Of a stretch of 21,751 nucleotides of DNA, positions 1-9,569 are shown in pieces. The translations under genes and the position numbers were made by a program. Location of the stretch: positions 1 to 21,751 of the forward strand of contig WSUB01000331.1 of the NCBI GenBank assembly GCA_019633425.1. The letters run 5' to 3'. The stretch comes from Tulasnella sp. 424. Taxonomy: Eukaryota; Basidiomycota; Agaricomycetes; Cantharellales; Tulasnellaceae. A model generated the notes under the pieces. The model made no database searches, was not told where the DNA came from, and saw only the letters and a list, made by a program, of their open reading frames with translations. Each line of letters starts with the position of its first letter. Position 1 is the first letter of the stretch.

Positions 1-119
1 CAATTAGAGATAAATATGCAGATATGTGGTGCTATGCGGTGCTATGCTGCAATACATGCTATATAGCGCTTTATAGCACTTTATAGCATTTTGTAGCAGT
101 TTGTACCACTGACCCCTTT
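1..119. repeat. AT-rich scrap with a 10-bp tandem repeat
   Basis: This segment does not match the other GH5 copies, although the sequence right after it does. Positions 61-110 are five consecutive 10-bp units of the type TTATAGCACT (ATATAGCGCT, TTATAGCACT, TTATAGCATT, TTGTAGCAGT, TTGTACCACT), and 20-60 carry further scattered GCTATG/GTGCTAT motifs. Such short subterminal repeats are common near ends of transposable elements, so this may be the end of an element that replaced the 5' half of GH5 copy 1. No coding capacity is seen. Confidence 0.6.
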
Positions 120-2942
120 TCCTGATGGTATCCTCCATTCACTTCGAGGAGGGAAAAATCGTATTAAATGCGGCCGGTCGTGCTTTGATAGGTCAACTGG
201 TACACAGACTGCTGGTACCCATTCGTCACGCGGTGGGCTCAACGTGTTCGAAGTATCACTGGGGAAGACAAAATCGTATTCGCTGAGGGTATTCCAAATG
301 AGGTAAGTCTTCGACGGTTCTTGAAGGGCTTGGGATATCAAGTCTGACGGGCCATGCCGACCCCCTCTAGTTTTGTCCTCGTGCTTGGACTCCGGACAAG
401 CGTCCTGCGAATATGGTCTTTGCCCCACACTGGTAAGAGCATGGATCATCGGCACTATATGCTGTCTGGTCCACTGACTTCTTATGACCAGGTACGACCT
501 CAATGCACTCTTTGCAAAAGCGTTCAGTCGTCTTTCGATCAATCACTGTGGGAAGCCCCGACCGGGTATTTCCTGTCCAGTCCAAGCAGAAGAAAACCCA
601 GCAACTAGCTGTGGATCACCCTCGCTACTTAATAGATGCCTATGCTGGGATTTTCCCTTGCAACTTTTCGTTTTCCCGGCATTGTTTTCTTTAGCTTAGT
701 TAGGGCAATTCCCGACTTCACACCAGGTTTTCCAGAATGGCAAATTTTCAATGGATTCAAGTATTCCTACGAGGTAGATACACGGTACAAGGAAGGGAGT
801 GTAACAAAGTGGGAAATACACGAGAGGAAGGCAATTTCGAACGTCTCGAGTAGATCGAAAGACGAAGGGCAATCGCGCAGAACGGAATAACCGGAACGCG
901 CCGCGGTATAACGGCATTCGCGTCGGGCGAGACGAGTAGGAGAGGTTGAACGTACACAAACACTGCCACGATGCGGATAATGGAGCAGAGCGAACGGCGA
1001 CATAGTGATCTACGGATCAGGCATGTGGGCGCATGATGGTGACAGAATCAGTCAAACAAAGAAAATCCATACCGGAACAGGAGAAAACGACGGGGCTGTG
1101 CTTTTGCGGTGGCGTGCTGGGTTCGTGCACGTCGCTAAGTCCGCGCTCTTAGTGCACTAAGAAGGATGTGGGACTTCTTTTGCGGAGGCGAACTGTGTCA
1201 ACGTCAGAGCATTCAGACCGAAAACCTGGTATTTACCATGAGTGTGTCGATACAGTGAGCGGCGATTGATACTGGGGAGAAAGGAGTTGGATGGGGGAGG
1301 CAGTCGTAGTCAAAACAAGGAAGGCGCGTTGTTTGTCAACAAATGTTAGCTTTTGCCTTAGCGCGCCGCACAAGCGCACAAGCCGCACAGGAGGCCAGTG
1401 GATCGACAAGCCCTCGGCCTCCGCAACAAGGGCACACAATCTTTCACCGTGACCGGGCTGTTCTAGTATTGGAGCGAGCCATCTAGATGCACAGGATATA
1501 TAAAATTGTGGTGACATGAGGTGTTCCGTATGCCATCACCCCCGACCCCAATACTTGCACACTTTTGAAGCCAGTTAGTCCGAGTCGATACCAATTATTG
1601 CAGTGCTGGTCGACTCAAGGTCGGTGTTGGTAAGCCGGCAGCGAATGAAAGAACTGCAATGGAGCACTCAAATCCGATATCCTCGGTTCTAATCCAGAGT
1701 CAACGGATGTCCCGGTGAGCTGTCGTGTATTGCCCAAGGTCGGGAAAAGGGGTTGACCCAAGTCTTGACGCGAAGGCCGGCCGTGGCCTGGGAATCTTGG
1801 GGATAACTGGCGAGCCCTGGGAATCCCCCTAGCCCGGACTTTCTACAGTGCAATGTTCAAGAGTTATCTCGGGTTTGTCTACGTAACTCACCACTTCAGA
1901 ATACCGATGCTGAAACAGTACCTTGCACCTAGGGCCTCCCAGTATGGAAAGCGTTTTATTGGGGCCACAAGTCTGCCCGAGAGAATTACGCGCTCCAGCT
2001 CAAGAACATAGTCGAAGAAGGGTACAAGTCCCTTGGAGAGAGCCCTGTATTGATCGGCGAAACTGGTATACCGATGGATATGAAGTAAGCGACAGGTTAT
2101 CATCTTTGGGAGATCCCATCGTTGACACTTCTGCTTAGTGAAAGAGAATCATTCTCCACTCGTGATTTCGTATGGCAGGAGCGGATGATGGACGCTCTCT
2201 TGAGTGGCTTGGAGCGGGCCCTCGTTGGATTCACGTGAGCAACGGTTTCGATTCGGCCCAACCGCTATTAGGCGACCTGACTGTAGCACGCTGCTTTTAG
2301 ACTTTGGAATTACAATCCAGATAACGTCGACTCGCATGGTGATTTCTGGAACGGGGAGAACTTCTCTTGGTTCAGCAAGCAAGATTATCGAGAATATCGA
2401 GAGAAGGCAGCGACCCGTTGTCTCTAGAGCAGAGCAATGAAAGGCTGGACAAAGGCGGCCGAATCCTTCGTGCGGTCGTCCGACCTTATGCGGCCAAAGT
2501 TGCGAGTATTCCTCTGCGCCAGGATTACGAGATGAACACTGGGGCTTGGGAGTTCGAGTGGGTGAATCCTTCGCAAAACTCACCATCAGATAACTCTTCC
2601 GTATCCGTCACGAAGCCCCCACTGTCACATGTCCCTATTCAAGCACGGGAGACGGAGATCTTCGTCCCTTTGTTCATTTCCAAAGGACGAGATCTCCTCG
2701 TGACGTATTCCTCGTCGACGGGTGCAAAGGCGTTCGATTGGAAGTACGACCCGGCAAGACAAACCTTGTTCGTCGTACCGGGAGATAATACACCCGGTGC
2801 GGTGCATCGCCTGAAGGTCGAGTTTGATCGTCCTCTGGACTACCGCTTTGAGGTGGATTCGTCGATTTGGGTGGACCTTTGGCATTGGTGGGCTGGTTTC
2901 ATGGGGGTTATTTTTGGGTTGTTTTGGGTGCTTGTTCTTTAA
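120..2942 (+). pseudogene. GH5 steryl-glucosidase/endoglycoceramidase-like pseudogene, copy 1 (3' half)
   Basis: This is the C-terminal half of a GH5 hydrolase (fungal endoglycoceramidase/steryl-beta-glucosidase type), a family that removes glucose from glucosylceramide or steryl glucosides. Exons by alignment to copy 3: 192-302 (VNWYTDCWYPFVTRWAQ), 371-432 (ends in APHW), 492-543 continued at 1855-1882, 1943-2084 (VLIGETGIPMD, holding the expected nucleophile Glu), 2139-2234, and 2301-2942. The last exon encodes LWNYNPDN and a beta-rich C-terminal domain ending in a hydrophobic tail (WHWWAGF then about 15 apolar residues). Defects: no N-terminal half (homology starts at about 120), an element inserted at 544-1850, and a 1-nt deletion near 2413-2422 that brings a TAG in frame. 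The old frame is recovered downstream and stays open to TAA at 2940. It is not functional as written. Confidence 0.88.
544..1850. mobile_element. Non-autonomous DNA-transposon-like insertion in GH5 copy 1
   Basis: This 1307-bp block interrupts an exon that is continuous in copy 3, where the same codons run uninterrupted. Its ends are imperfect inverted repeats: left CACTGTGGGAAGCCCCG, and right end read inward CACTGTAGAAAGTCCGG. It is flanked on both sides by CAAT (540-543 and 1851-1854), and removing the block plus one CAAT restores the copy 3 reading frame. CACTG termini recall CACTA/EnSpm-type elements, but those usually give 3-bp duplications, so the superfamily is open. No transposase is recognisable; the longest internal frame (1233-1517, minus) has no familiar motif. 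A hairpin with GAGTCG/CGACTC arms lies at about 1580-1617. Confidence 0.8.
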
Positions 2943-3838
2943 GACTGTTATTCGCGTAGACCTCTAGAACTTACTTAGATGCACTGGGCACTAATTGATG
3001 TGCCATAAAAACAAGGCTCGAGATCGTGCATTGCACGGGTAAATGGCGTTTGTATAATTACGACTTTTTGGCATGGGCATTCATCGGATTCTATCGAGAA
3101 TAGATGCGGATTCGGCATATCATGTAGCCCCTAATGTACTCGCGACTGCGTTTCAAGGAATGATCATCTCGAGCCTACTGAAACCCCCTTATCGATTGGG
3201 GCGACGTACTTTACCTGCATGATCGAGTTTGGAAGATTCCATTGAAAGAAATCGCTGCGCAAAGCTGTGCCGTAATCTCGATGAACGCGCCTTAGAGCCA
3301 CCTAAGTGGAGGTTCCAATTAGTCCTTTCCAGCCCCGGCTTTAGGTGAGACACAGCCCCGAGGAACAAGTTACCGCTTGCATTGTGACGTACGTATTTGC
3401 GTTGTTCCACGACTTGGACAGACCGGCGAATTCCTCAAGGTTCTCCGATCTGCTTTCGAAAGTTCGTATATATATACCAATTATTTCAAATCACGACGAG
3501 CTAAGACAAGAATTCTTTCTAGTAGATGTGTTCTCGCGGATTCCTCGATCGAGAGATCTACACTTTGAGTTGTGTGAGACGTGCTGGGCTCTTTACTGAT
3601 GAAGTGCTCGTCGCCATGACTGGCCAATGAACATCGACCTTCTCTTGGTCAGGCAGCTACTGAGCGAGATGCAAAGGGGATGGACGTTTGGGAAGGATGG
3701 GAACCAAGATAGTGGATCCAATTCAGTCGCCTTGATTACGGACAAGTTCCCCTTCCACCGCAAAACAACGCCTCAGCCAACTCTGTCTGCAGTCCCCTCT
3801 CACCCCGCTATAACGAAAGAAGGCCCCAGAAGCGATTT
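2550..3838 (+). repeat. Left arm of inverted repeat flanking kinase-TPR gene 1
   Basis: The GH5 C-terminal exon and its 3' flank here are repeated in reverse complement at 7588-8912. The pairing begins at the codons for EFEWV (2550 against 8912) and runs to CAGAAGCGAT (3836 against about 7597). The two arms enclose kinase-TPR gene 1 and its promoter, about 3.75 kb. Confidence 0.85.
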
Positions 3839-4491
3839 CCCCACTACCCTCGGCACGAGTACTCGAGTAATGACCAGCGCTCATTGCATTGCGGTAAATT
3901 TGCTACCCTGTGAAGGACTGCAGCTATCCTGGAAACCCACTATGAAACCCCTAATATGAAGACATGAGGCGTGCTCAAACCTGAATAGGTCTGACGGGGC
4001 CTTCACCTACCGCCATTGTGTGACGCGTGATAAACCCTATGAGGCAACTGCCGTGACAACCCCCAGCCACAACTGGGTACAGTCCTTGCCATGATTGCTC
4101 AAGCCCCCTCCTCCTCACAGCCGAATTCAACCTGAAGAGCTTAGTACTGTGGATTGCTTTGTCGCGCCGCACCGCCCCCCGGGCCGTTTGAGCTGTTTAT
4201 CTCAAGCAATAGGGCCTCAGTTTCGTCACCGAGGCTTGAGGAAAGTTCCAAAGTGGTGTTTGGAAGTTGCGACACGTGCACGGCAAACAGCGCCCTGTAG
4301 CCCGTTGCCTCGACGCAACTGCGAGGTAACGATACTGTGAGCACTCCGAGCCTCTTTTTAGACTCGCCGATTCACCTCGTCTTCCTCCGTGAAACCTCTT
4401 TCTCTTGATTCCCCCAACCCTCCAGGCTCTGGACCCTCACCATTGACCATCGATCCATAGTATCACTCGTTTTCTCTCCGCTAAGCCCTTG
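2943..4491 (+). promoter_or_regulatory. GH5 3' flank and kinase-TPR 1 upstream region
   Basis: No gene is supported here. Comparison with 14555-15725 shows clear homology, but with many indels that are not multiples of three, which argues for non-coding sequence despite an open frame of 110 codons at 3627-3959. About 3178-3620 is shared with the inverted copy (about 7840-8300) but missing from the second unit. The final 130 bases before the kinase ATG are strongly CT-rich (about 4365-4490), typical of a fungal leader and transcription start zone. A palindrome CGAGTACTCG lies near 3857. Confidence 0.55.
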
Positions 4492-7400
4492 ATGAAAGAG
4501 AAAAGTTACTCCGCCCGCGCTCTTCGTTCTGGCCGATTCGACCCAAGTGGTTCAGGCGGTGGATTCAAGCTGGGCGCCAAGTTGGTGCGTCGCGTCCGGA
4601 TTTTGGAAGTTTAACTCTAACGATCAATCGCTCGTAGAGGGCGAGAATAAAGAAGCTCGAGAAATGGCGAATCAGTCCCTCCTCGATTAAAGCTCCCAAA
4701 GACGCCCGCCAATTCCACGGAGGGCACGCGACAGTATCTAAAGCCTTTCTGCCTGACAGAATCGACGTCGACTATAAAAAAAGGCGTCTTTGGTTGGGGT
4801 CTGAGCCCAAGTCCTACAAGCCGAGGGAATATATGCAGTTATGCCGTCAATCCTCTGAATCCAAGGTGCATACTCGAGGGGCTGTGGACGAGCCGCGAGA
4901 CGCCGAAGGGGAGCATGGTGATGAAGAAAACGATGACGAGGAGGAGCACGGGTCTGATAGTGACGACCGTTGGCTGGGAGAGGTCAGTGGTGATCGATTT
5001 TTTGCTCCTTTAGAATAACCGTTGAGCGGATTCGAATCCCGACTTGAAAGTTCGTAGCAGTGAAGAAATCGAGGATGGGAGATAATAAAGATCCAGGACG
5101 GGTGCTGGGAGTAAGCATCCTCCGTTTAGTTCCGTAAAGGTTTCATCAGGAGCTAAGCTCTTTCAGTTGGCGCTCAGGGAAACGGAATTCCTCGCTGAAC
5201 TTTCTCATCCAAACATCGTCGAGCTCAAAGGGTTCGTCGAAGACCTATCCAAGGATATAGTCTGGCTGGTATTCCTCTGGGCGGACAACGGCAATTTGAA
5301 GGACTTTGTCGCTTCACGAGATTGGGAAATTCCGGAGCGGATCTCGTTGGTAAGACCAAAAGAATCCCTTGTGGTACCGACTCTGATCATCTGTACTCTA
5401 GATCAACGACGTGGCGAAAGGATTGGCGCACCTCCATAGCCAAGAACTGCCCGTATGCCACGGCGACCTCAAGTCGGTGAGCTCCAGATGTGCGATGATA
5501 ATACGCGCTTGACATACTGAGTCCTAAACCATGCAGTACAATGTAATAGTAAACTCGGAGCGCCGCGCAGTGATTACCGACTTTGGCTCCGCTCGTCACC
5601 TCACAGAAGATGATCTCAACAGAAAACCGGGGCTGGTCCAAAACCAACAGCAGCCGGTCCAAGCAATCTTCTCCACCCTCAGCAAAACCATAACCCTTAC
5701 AGGGAATATATACACCCTCCGCTGGGCTGCTCCAGAGCTGCTAAATGACGACCAAATAAGCCTCGGGAGTGATATATGGGCATTGGGATGGATCGCATAT
5801 GAGGTAAACCTCTGAATTCGAATTCGACGAGTATCTGAGGCTCATAAAGTCGCTCCAAAAAGGTTCTGACCAATTCGATCCCGTTTCAAGATGTCCCGGT
5901 GGACGCCGTTGTTGTCGAACGCGTCATCCAAGGAGATCTTCCATCCATTGATGAACACGGTCGCGTGTCATTGTTTAAGGAGCTTCACACCCTTGTGACA
6001 ATGTGTTGGAACAGCGACCCTAGCGAAAGACCGACGGCTGAGGACTATCTACGAGCCGTGAGCGATATGGTGAGTGAGGCTGGTTTATGATGTGTGAGCC
6101 GCAATTGACCCATTATGATATAGCCGATGGCCATTCCAGACCCAACCGAATCCTTCTTCACATCCTCTTCTGCGGTGCTGATGTGGCGGGGAAGGAGAGC
6201 GCTGACGTCTGGTGGCCTTGGCATGGCGTTTGCCTGCTTCACCGAGGCGCATGGGATCTATACCAGGATCAGCGACAGACGGGGCCAATTCTCCACTTTA
6301 TCAAGCCTCGCTGAAGTGCATCAACTTCGAAAGGAGTACAGCGAGGCCCTCGTGCACTACTCCAAGGCCCTGCAAATCCATACCGAAATCTACGACAGAC
6401 CAGGCCAAGCCTCCGCTTTGTCAAGCATCGCTCAGGTGCATCAACTTCGAAAGGAGTACAGCGAGGCCCTCGTGCACTACTCCAAGGCCTTGCAAATCCG
6501 TACCTACATCGGCGACAGACCAGGCCAGGCCTCCGTTTTGTCAAGTATTGCTCAGGTGCATGAACTTCGAAAGGAGTACAACGAGGCCATCAAGCTCTAC
6601 CCCGAGGCGCTGCAAATCCGTCCCGACATCAACGACAGAATGGGCCAAGCGTCCGCCTTATCAAGCCTCGCCGGAGTGCATCAGCTTCGGGGGGAGTTCA
6701 GCGAGGCCATCAAGCTCTACTCCGAGGCGCTGCAAATCCATCCCGACATCAACGACAGAAAGGGCCAAGCCTCCGCCTTATCAAGCCTCGCTGGAGTGCA
6801 TCGACTTCGGGGGGAGTACAGCGAGACTATTAAGCTCTACTCCAAGGCCCTGCAAATCCGTACCGAGATCGGTGACAGACCAGGGCAAGCCTCCGCTTTG
6901 TCAAGTATTGCTCAGGTGCATCAACTTCAAAAGGAGTACAGCGAGGCCCTCGCGCACTACTCCAAGGCCCTGCAAATCCGTACCGAGATCGGCGACAGAC
7001 CAGGGCAAGCCTCCGCCTTGTCAAGTATCGCTCAGGTGCATCAACTTCGAAAGGAGTACAGCGAGGCCCTCGTGGACTACTCCAAGGCCCTGCAAATCCG
7101 TACCGAGATCGGCGACAGACCAGGGCAAGCCTCCGCTTTGTCAAGTATCGCTCAGGTGCATCAACTTCGAAAGGAGTACAACGAGGCCATCAAGCTCTAC
7201 CCCGAGGCGCTGCAAATCCGTCCCGACATCAACGACAGAATGGGCCAAGCGTCCGCCTTATCAAGCCTCGCCGGAGTGCATCAGCTTCGGGGGGAGTTCA
7301 GCGAGGCCATCAAGCTCTACTCCGAGGCGCTGCAAATCCGTCCCGACATCAACGACAGAATGGGCCAAGCCGCCGCCTTATCAAGCCTCGCTAGAGTGCA

Positions 7401-7647
7401 TCAACTTCGGGGGAAGTACAGCGAGGCTATCAAGCTCTACTCCAAGGCCCTGCAAATCCGTACCAAGATCGGCGACAGACCAGGGCAAGCCTCCGCTTTG
7501 TCAAGTATCGCTCAGATGCATCAACTTCAGGCGGAGTACGGCGAGGCCATCAAGCTCTCCTCCGAGGCCCTGCAAATCCGTCCCGAACTCGCTCAGATTC
7601 GCTTCTGGGGCCTTCCTCCGTTACAGCGGGGTGAGAGGGGACTGTAG
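4492..7647 (+). CDS. Protein kinase-TPR fusion, gene 1 (8 exons, about 917 aa)
   Basis: A TKL-like Ser/Thr kinase domain is followed by a TPR array. Exons: 4492-4584, 4638-4982, 5051-5110, 5167-5349, 5402-5476, 5537-5803, 5863-6069, 6124-7647; every intron is phase 0 and GT..AG. Kinase features: glycine-loop-like HGGHATVSKA (residues 58-67), VAVKK with Lys151, a helix-C-like RETEFLAEL, catalytic HGDLKSYN (Asp249, Asn254; Gly replaces the Arg of HRD), DFG at 267-269, APE at 317-319 and SDIWALGW. All catalytic residues are present, so activity is plausible. A span of about 75 residues separates the glycine loop from VAVKK and holds a Glu/Asp-rich stretch (residues about 120-145). Residues about 470-907 are 11 TPR units of 40 residues. 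The last 19 or so residues come from inverted intergenic DNA, so the natural C-terminus is lost. The start was chosen because exon 1 joins exon 2 in phase 0 and the same ATG is kept in gene 2. Confidence 0.85.
6301..7586 (+). repeat. TPR array 1: about 11 units of 120 bp
   Basis: Eleven tandem 120-bp units encode a 40-residue TPR of the form ALSSLAQVHQLRKEY-SEAIKLYSEALQI-RTDIGDRTGQAS. Variation concentrates at a few sites: the residues after EA (IKLY, LVHY, LAHY, LVDY), the two residues after QI (RT, HT, RP, HP) and the residue after DR (P, M, K). Two two-unit blocks, 6541-6780 and 7141-7380, are nearly identical, differing at about half a dozen bases, which indicates a recent five-unit-spaced duplication or gene conversion. 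The last unit is cut at about 7586. Confidence 0.92.
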
Positions 7648-8912
7648 ACAGAGTTTTGTGCAGCTGAGGCGTTGTTTCGCGGTGGAAGGGGAACTTGGCT
7701 GTAATTAAGGCGACTGAATTGGATCCGCTATCTTGGTTCCCATTCAGAGGCAATCTCGTGATAATACCTCCCCTGCATCCCGCTCAGTATACTGCCTGAT
7801 TACGCTAGACAGAGAAGGTCGATGTTGATTGGCCAGTGTTTGGTAAGTCATGGCGACGAACACTTCATCACTGGAGAGTCCAACGCGTCTTCACAAGTCA
7901 CATAAAGTGTACATAAATCTCTCGATCAGGGAGTACACGAGAACACATCTACTAGAAAGAACTCTTTTTTAAGCTTGTCGTCGTAGGAAATAATTAGTAT
8001 AGGCGATCCCATTCGAATTTCGAAAGCAGATCCCGAATTTGAACACGCGGAGAACCTTGAGGAGTTCGCCGAGTGTGGAACAACGCGAATACGTGCCTCA
8101 CCATGGAACCGGTAGCTTGTCCCCGGGGCTGTGTCCTTCCAAAGCCTGGGGTGGAAAGGGCTAATTGGAACCTCCACTAAGGTGGCTCTACGGCGCGTTC
8201 ATGGAGGTTATGGGACAGCCTTGCGCCGCGCGAATGGAATGTTCCAAACTCGATCATGATCATGCAGGTGAAGTCGCTCCGATCGACAAGGGGTTTTCAG
8301 TAGGCTCGTTCCTTGAAACGCAGTCTCGAGTACATTAGGAGCTACGTGAGATACATCGACTCGAGATAGAACCGGATGTATGCCCATGTCAAAAGTTGTC
8401 ATAATACAAGCGCCGTTCACCCGTGTAATACACGACGCTCGAGCCTAGTTTCCTATGACACATCAGTTAGTGCCCATCGCATCTAAGTAAGTTCTAGAAA
8501 TCTACGCGAATGACATTTTTACAGAACAAGCCCCCAAAGCAATCCAAAAATAATGCCGATGAAACCAGCCCACCAATGCCAAAAGTCCATCCAAATCGAC
8601 GAATGCACCTCAAAGCGGTAGTCCAGGGGAGAATTGAACTCGACCTTCAACCAGTTTACCGCACCAGGTGTATTGTCTCCTGGTACGACGAACAAAGTCT
8701 GTCCTGTTGGGGTCGTACTTCCAATTGCACGCCCTTGCACCCGTCGATGAGGAATACGTCACGACGAGGTCTCGTCCCTTGGAAAGGAACAAAAGAACGA
8801 AGATCTCCGTCTCCCGAGCTTGAATGGGGACGTGCGACAGTGGGGGCTTCGTGACAGACACGGAAGAACTGCCTGCTGGTGGGTCTTGCAAAGGATCCAC
8901 CCACTCGAACTC
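7588..8912 (-). repeat. Right arm of inverted repeat (GH5 3' end and flank)
   Basis: This is the reverse complement of 2550-3838. It starts inside the terminal exon of kinase-TPR gene 1: TPR homology stops at about 7586 (CGTCCCGA) and flank homology starts with TCGCTCAG, which matches the third copy of the flank (about 15048-15056, reversed). The arm therefore defines the inversion junction to within a few bases. Confidence 0.85.
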
Positions 8913-9569
8913 TGCCGGTGCGCCGGACCCGCCGGAGTAACGAGACCAGACGTCTTGGCCCATTGGAGACGAAGGCGGCAATGTCGAATTGAGGAGGAGT
9001 CAGAGGATCGAGCGGAGGTATGTGAGGGAGTCGGTATCGTATTGACCGCTATGTGAAATGCGGGTCGTCTGTCAACGCATCACCCTATGGAGAGAGTAAG
9101 GCCAGAGCGAGACGTACAGTCCAGCGTGCTCCAACGCCTCCCAAGTAACCATAAACCGAATAAACATGAGGCCCCATCGTCACAACCTGTATGAAAGAAG
9201 TCTCGTTAGTTTCGGTCAGTATTCGCGCCACGGGTCAAATTTCCAAACGTACCGGGCAAGTGCTCAGGAGCCTCTTCGAGAGGAAACGGTCGTCCAACAA
9301 TAGCCAGGTTTCCGTGATCGTGGTTCACTGGTCTTCAAATGTCGTGTCAGCTCGAATATGTACACCGTGGTATGCACTTCGACTTACGCACGTCTTACTA
9401 CCACCCGAGAGGTTGACACCTCTCGACGCCGCATACTCGGCCCCAGGCATCAATAAAATGGCGCCCATGAGTGCGGATATTGCCTCCTATGGCGTCCTTT
9501 GTCTAGTCGTGCGCCGATGAGCGCGTTGAACCTGGTTCGAAGGATAGTGACAAGAATGGTCTCCGCCAT
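8519..9569 (-). pseudogene. GH5 pseudogene, copy 2 (inverted, large internal deletion)
   Basis: Read on minus, the relic has exon 1 (9569-9392, MAETIL start, then the GRHFIDAWGRVC stretch), exon 2 (9332-9253), exon 3 (about 9186-9119) and a fused last exon (about 9042-8519). In that exon WSRYSGGSGAPA is joined directly to EFEWVDPLQ of the C-terminal domain, so about 1.5 kb of gene is missing relative to copy 3 (from about 12600 to about 14160), including the expected acid/base and nucleophile glutamates. Further damage: a +1 shift in exon 1 (VCGVERCQ instead of VCALRGVN), a shortened exon 2, a TGA plus compensating indels in exon 4, and a +1 shift in the NWKYDP region near 8725. The hydrophobic tail (WHWWAGFIG) remains. 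It cannot encode an active hydrolase. Confidence 0.88.

Larger units (their letters stand above)
120..7586 (+). repeat. Segmental duplication unit A (GH5 3' half + kinase-TPR)
   Basis: This interval is colinear with about 13040-19460: the same GH5 exons, the same intergenic sequence, and the same eight kinase-TPR exons in the same order and strand. Corresponding points are 192/13118, 1943/13556, 2942/14554, 4492/15726 and 6124/17370. The offset changes are explained by the 1.3-kb insertion in GH5 copy 1, a 0.44-kb block absent from the second unit, and smaller indels. The units diverge by scattered substitutions in exons and introns, so this is not an assembly echo. Confidence 0.9.

Noticed and set aside
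1233..1517. 94-codon minus frame inside the inserted element
   Set aside because: No transposase motif or recognisable domain; length is within chance expectation.
1660..1715. Possible tRNA or SINE B-box (GGTTCTAATCC)
   Set aside because: The consensus is imperfect and no A-box or cloverleaf can be formed upstream.
3627..3959. Open frame between GH5 copy 1 and kinase-TPR 1, with relatives at 14813-15358 and 7550-7753 (minus)
   Set aside because: The three copies differ by indels that are not multiples of three and the frame is not kept, as expected for a promoter or flank rather than a gene.
4770..4786. TATAAA-like string before a CT-rich region as a promoter
   Set aside because: It lies inside exon 2 of kinase-TPR gene 1, and gene 2 lacks it at the same place.
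5025..5048. tRNA T-arm-like string GGATTCGAATCCCG
   Set aside because: It lies inside a kinase intron, the matching place in gene 2 has changed (GAATTTCGAACCTCG), and no D-arm or anticodon arm is nearby.
6301..7586. Regular repeats as a CRISPR or satellite array
   Set aside because: The 120-bp period is protein-coding TPR sequence with no spacer-repeat alternation.
6212..7708. A second long open frame (498 codons) overlapping TPR array 1
   Set aside because: The 120-bp unit is a multiple of three, so any frame without a stop in one unit stays open through the array. The product is a Pro/Ser-rich repeat with no domain, while the overlapping frame encodes clear TPRs in phase with the kinase exons.
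9405..9425. Short palindrome GAGAGGTGTCAACCTCTC as an operator
   Set aside because: It falls in the GH5 exon encoding RGVNLS and is explained by coding conservation in copies 3 and 4.
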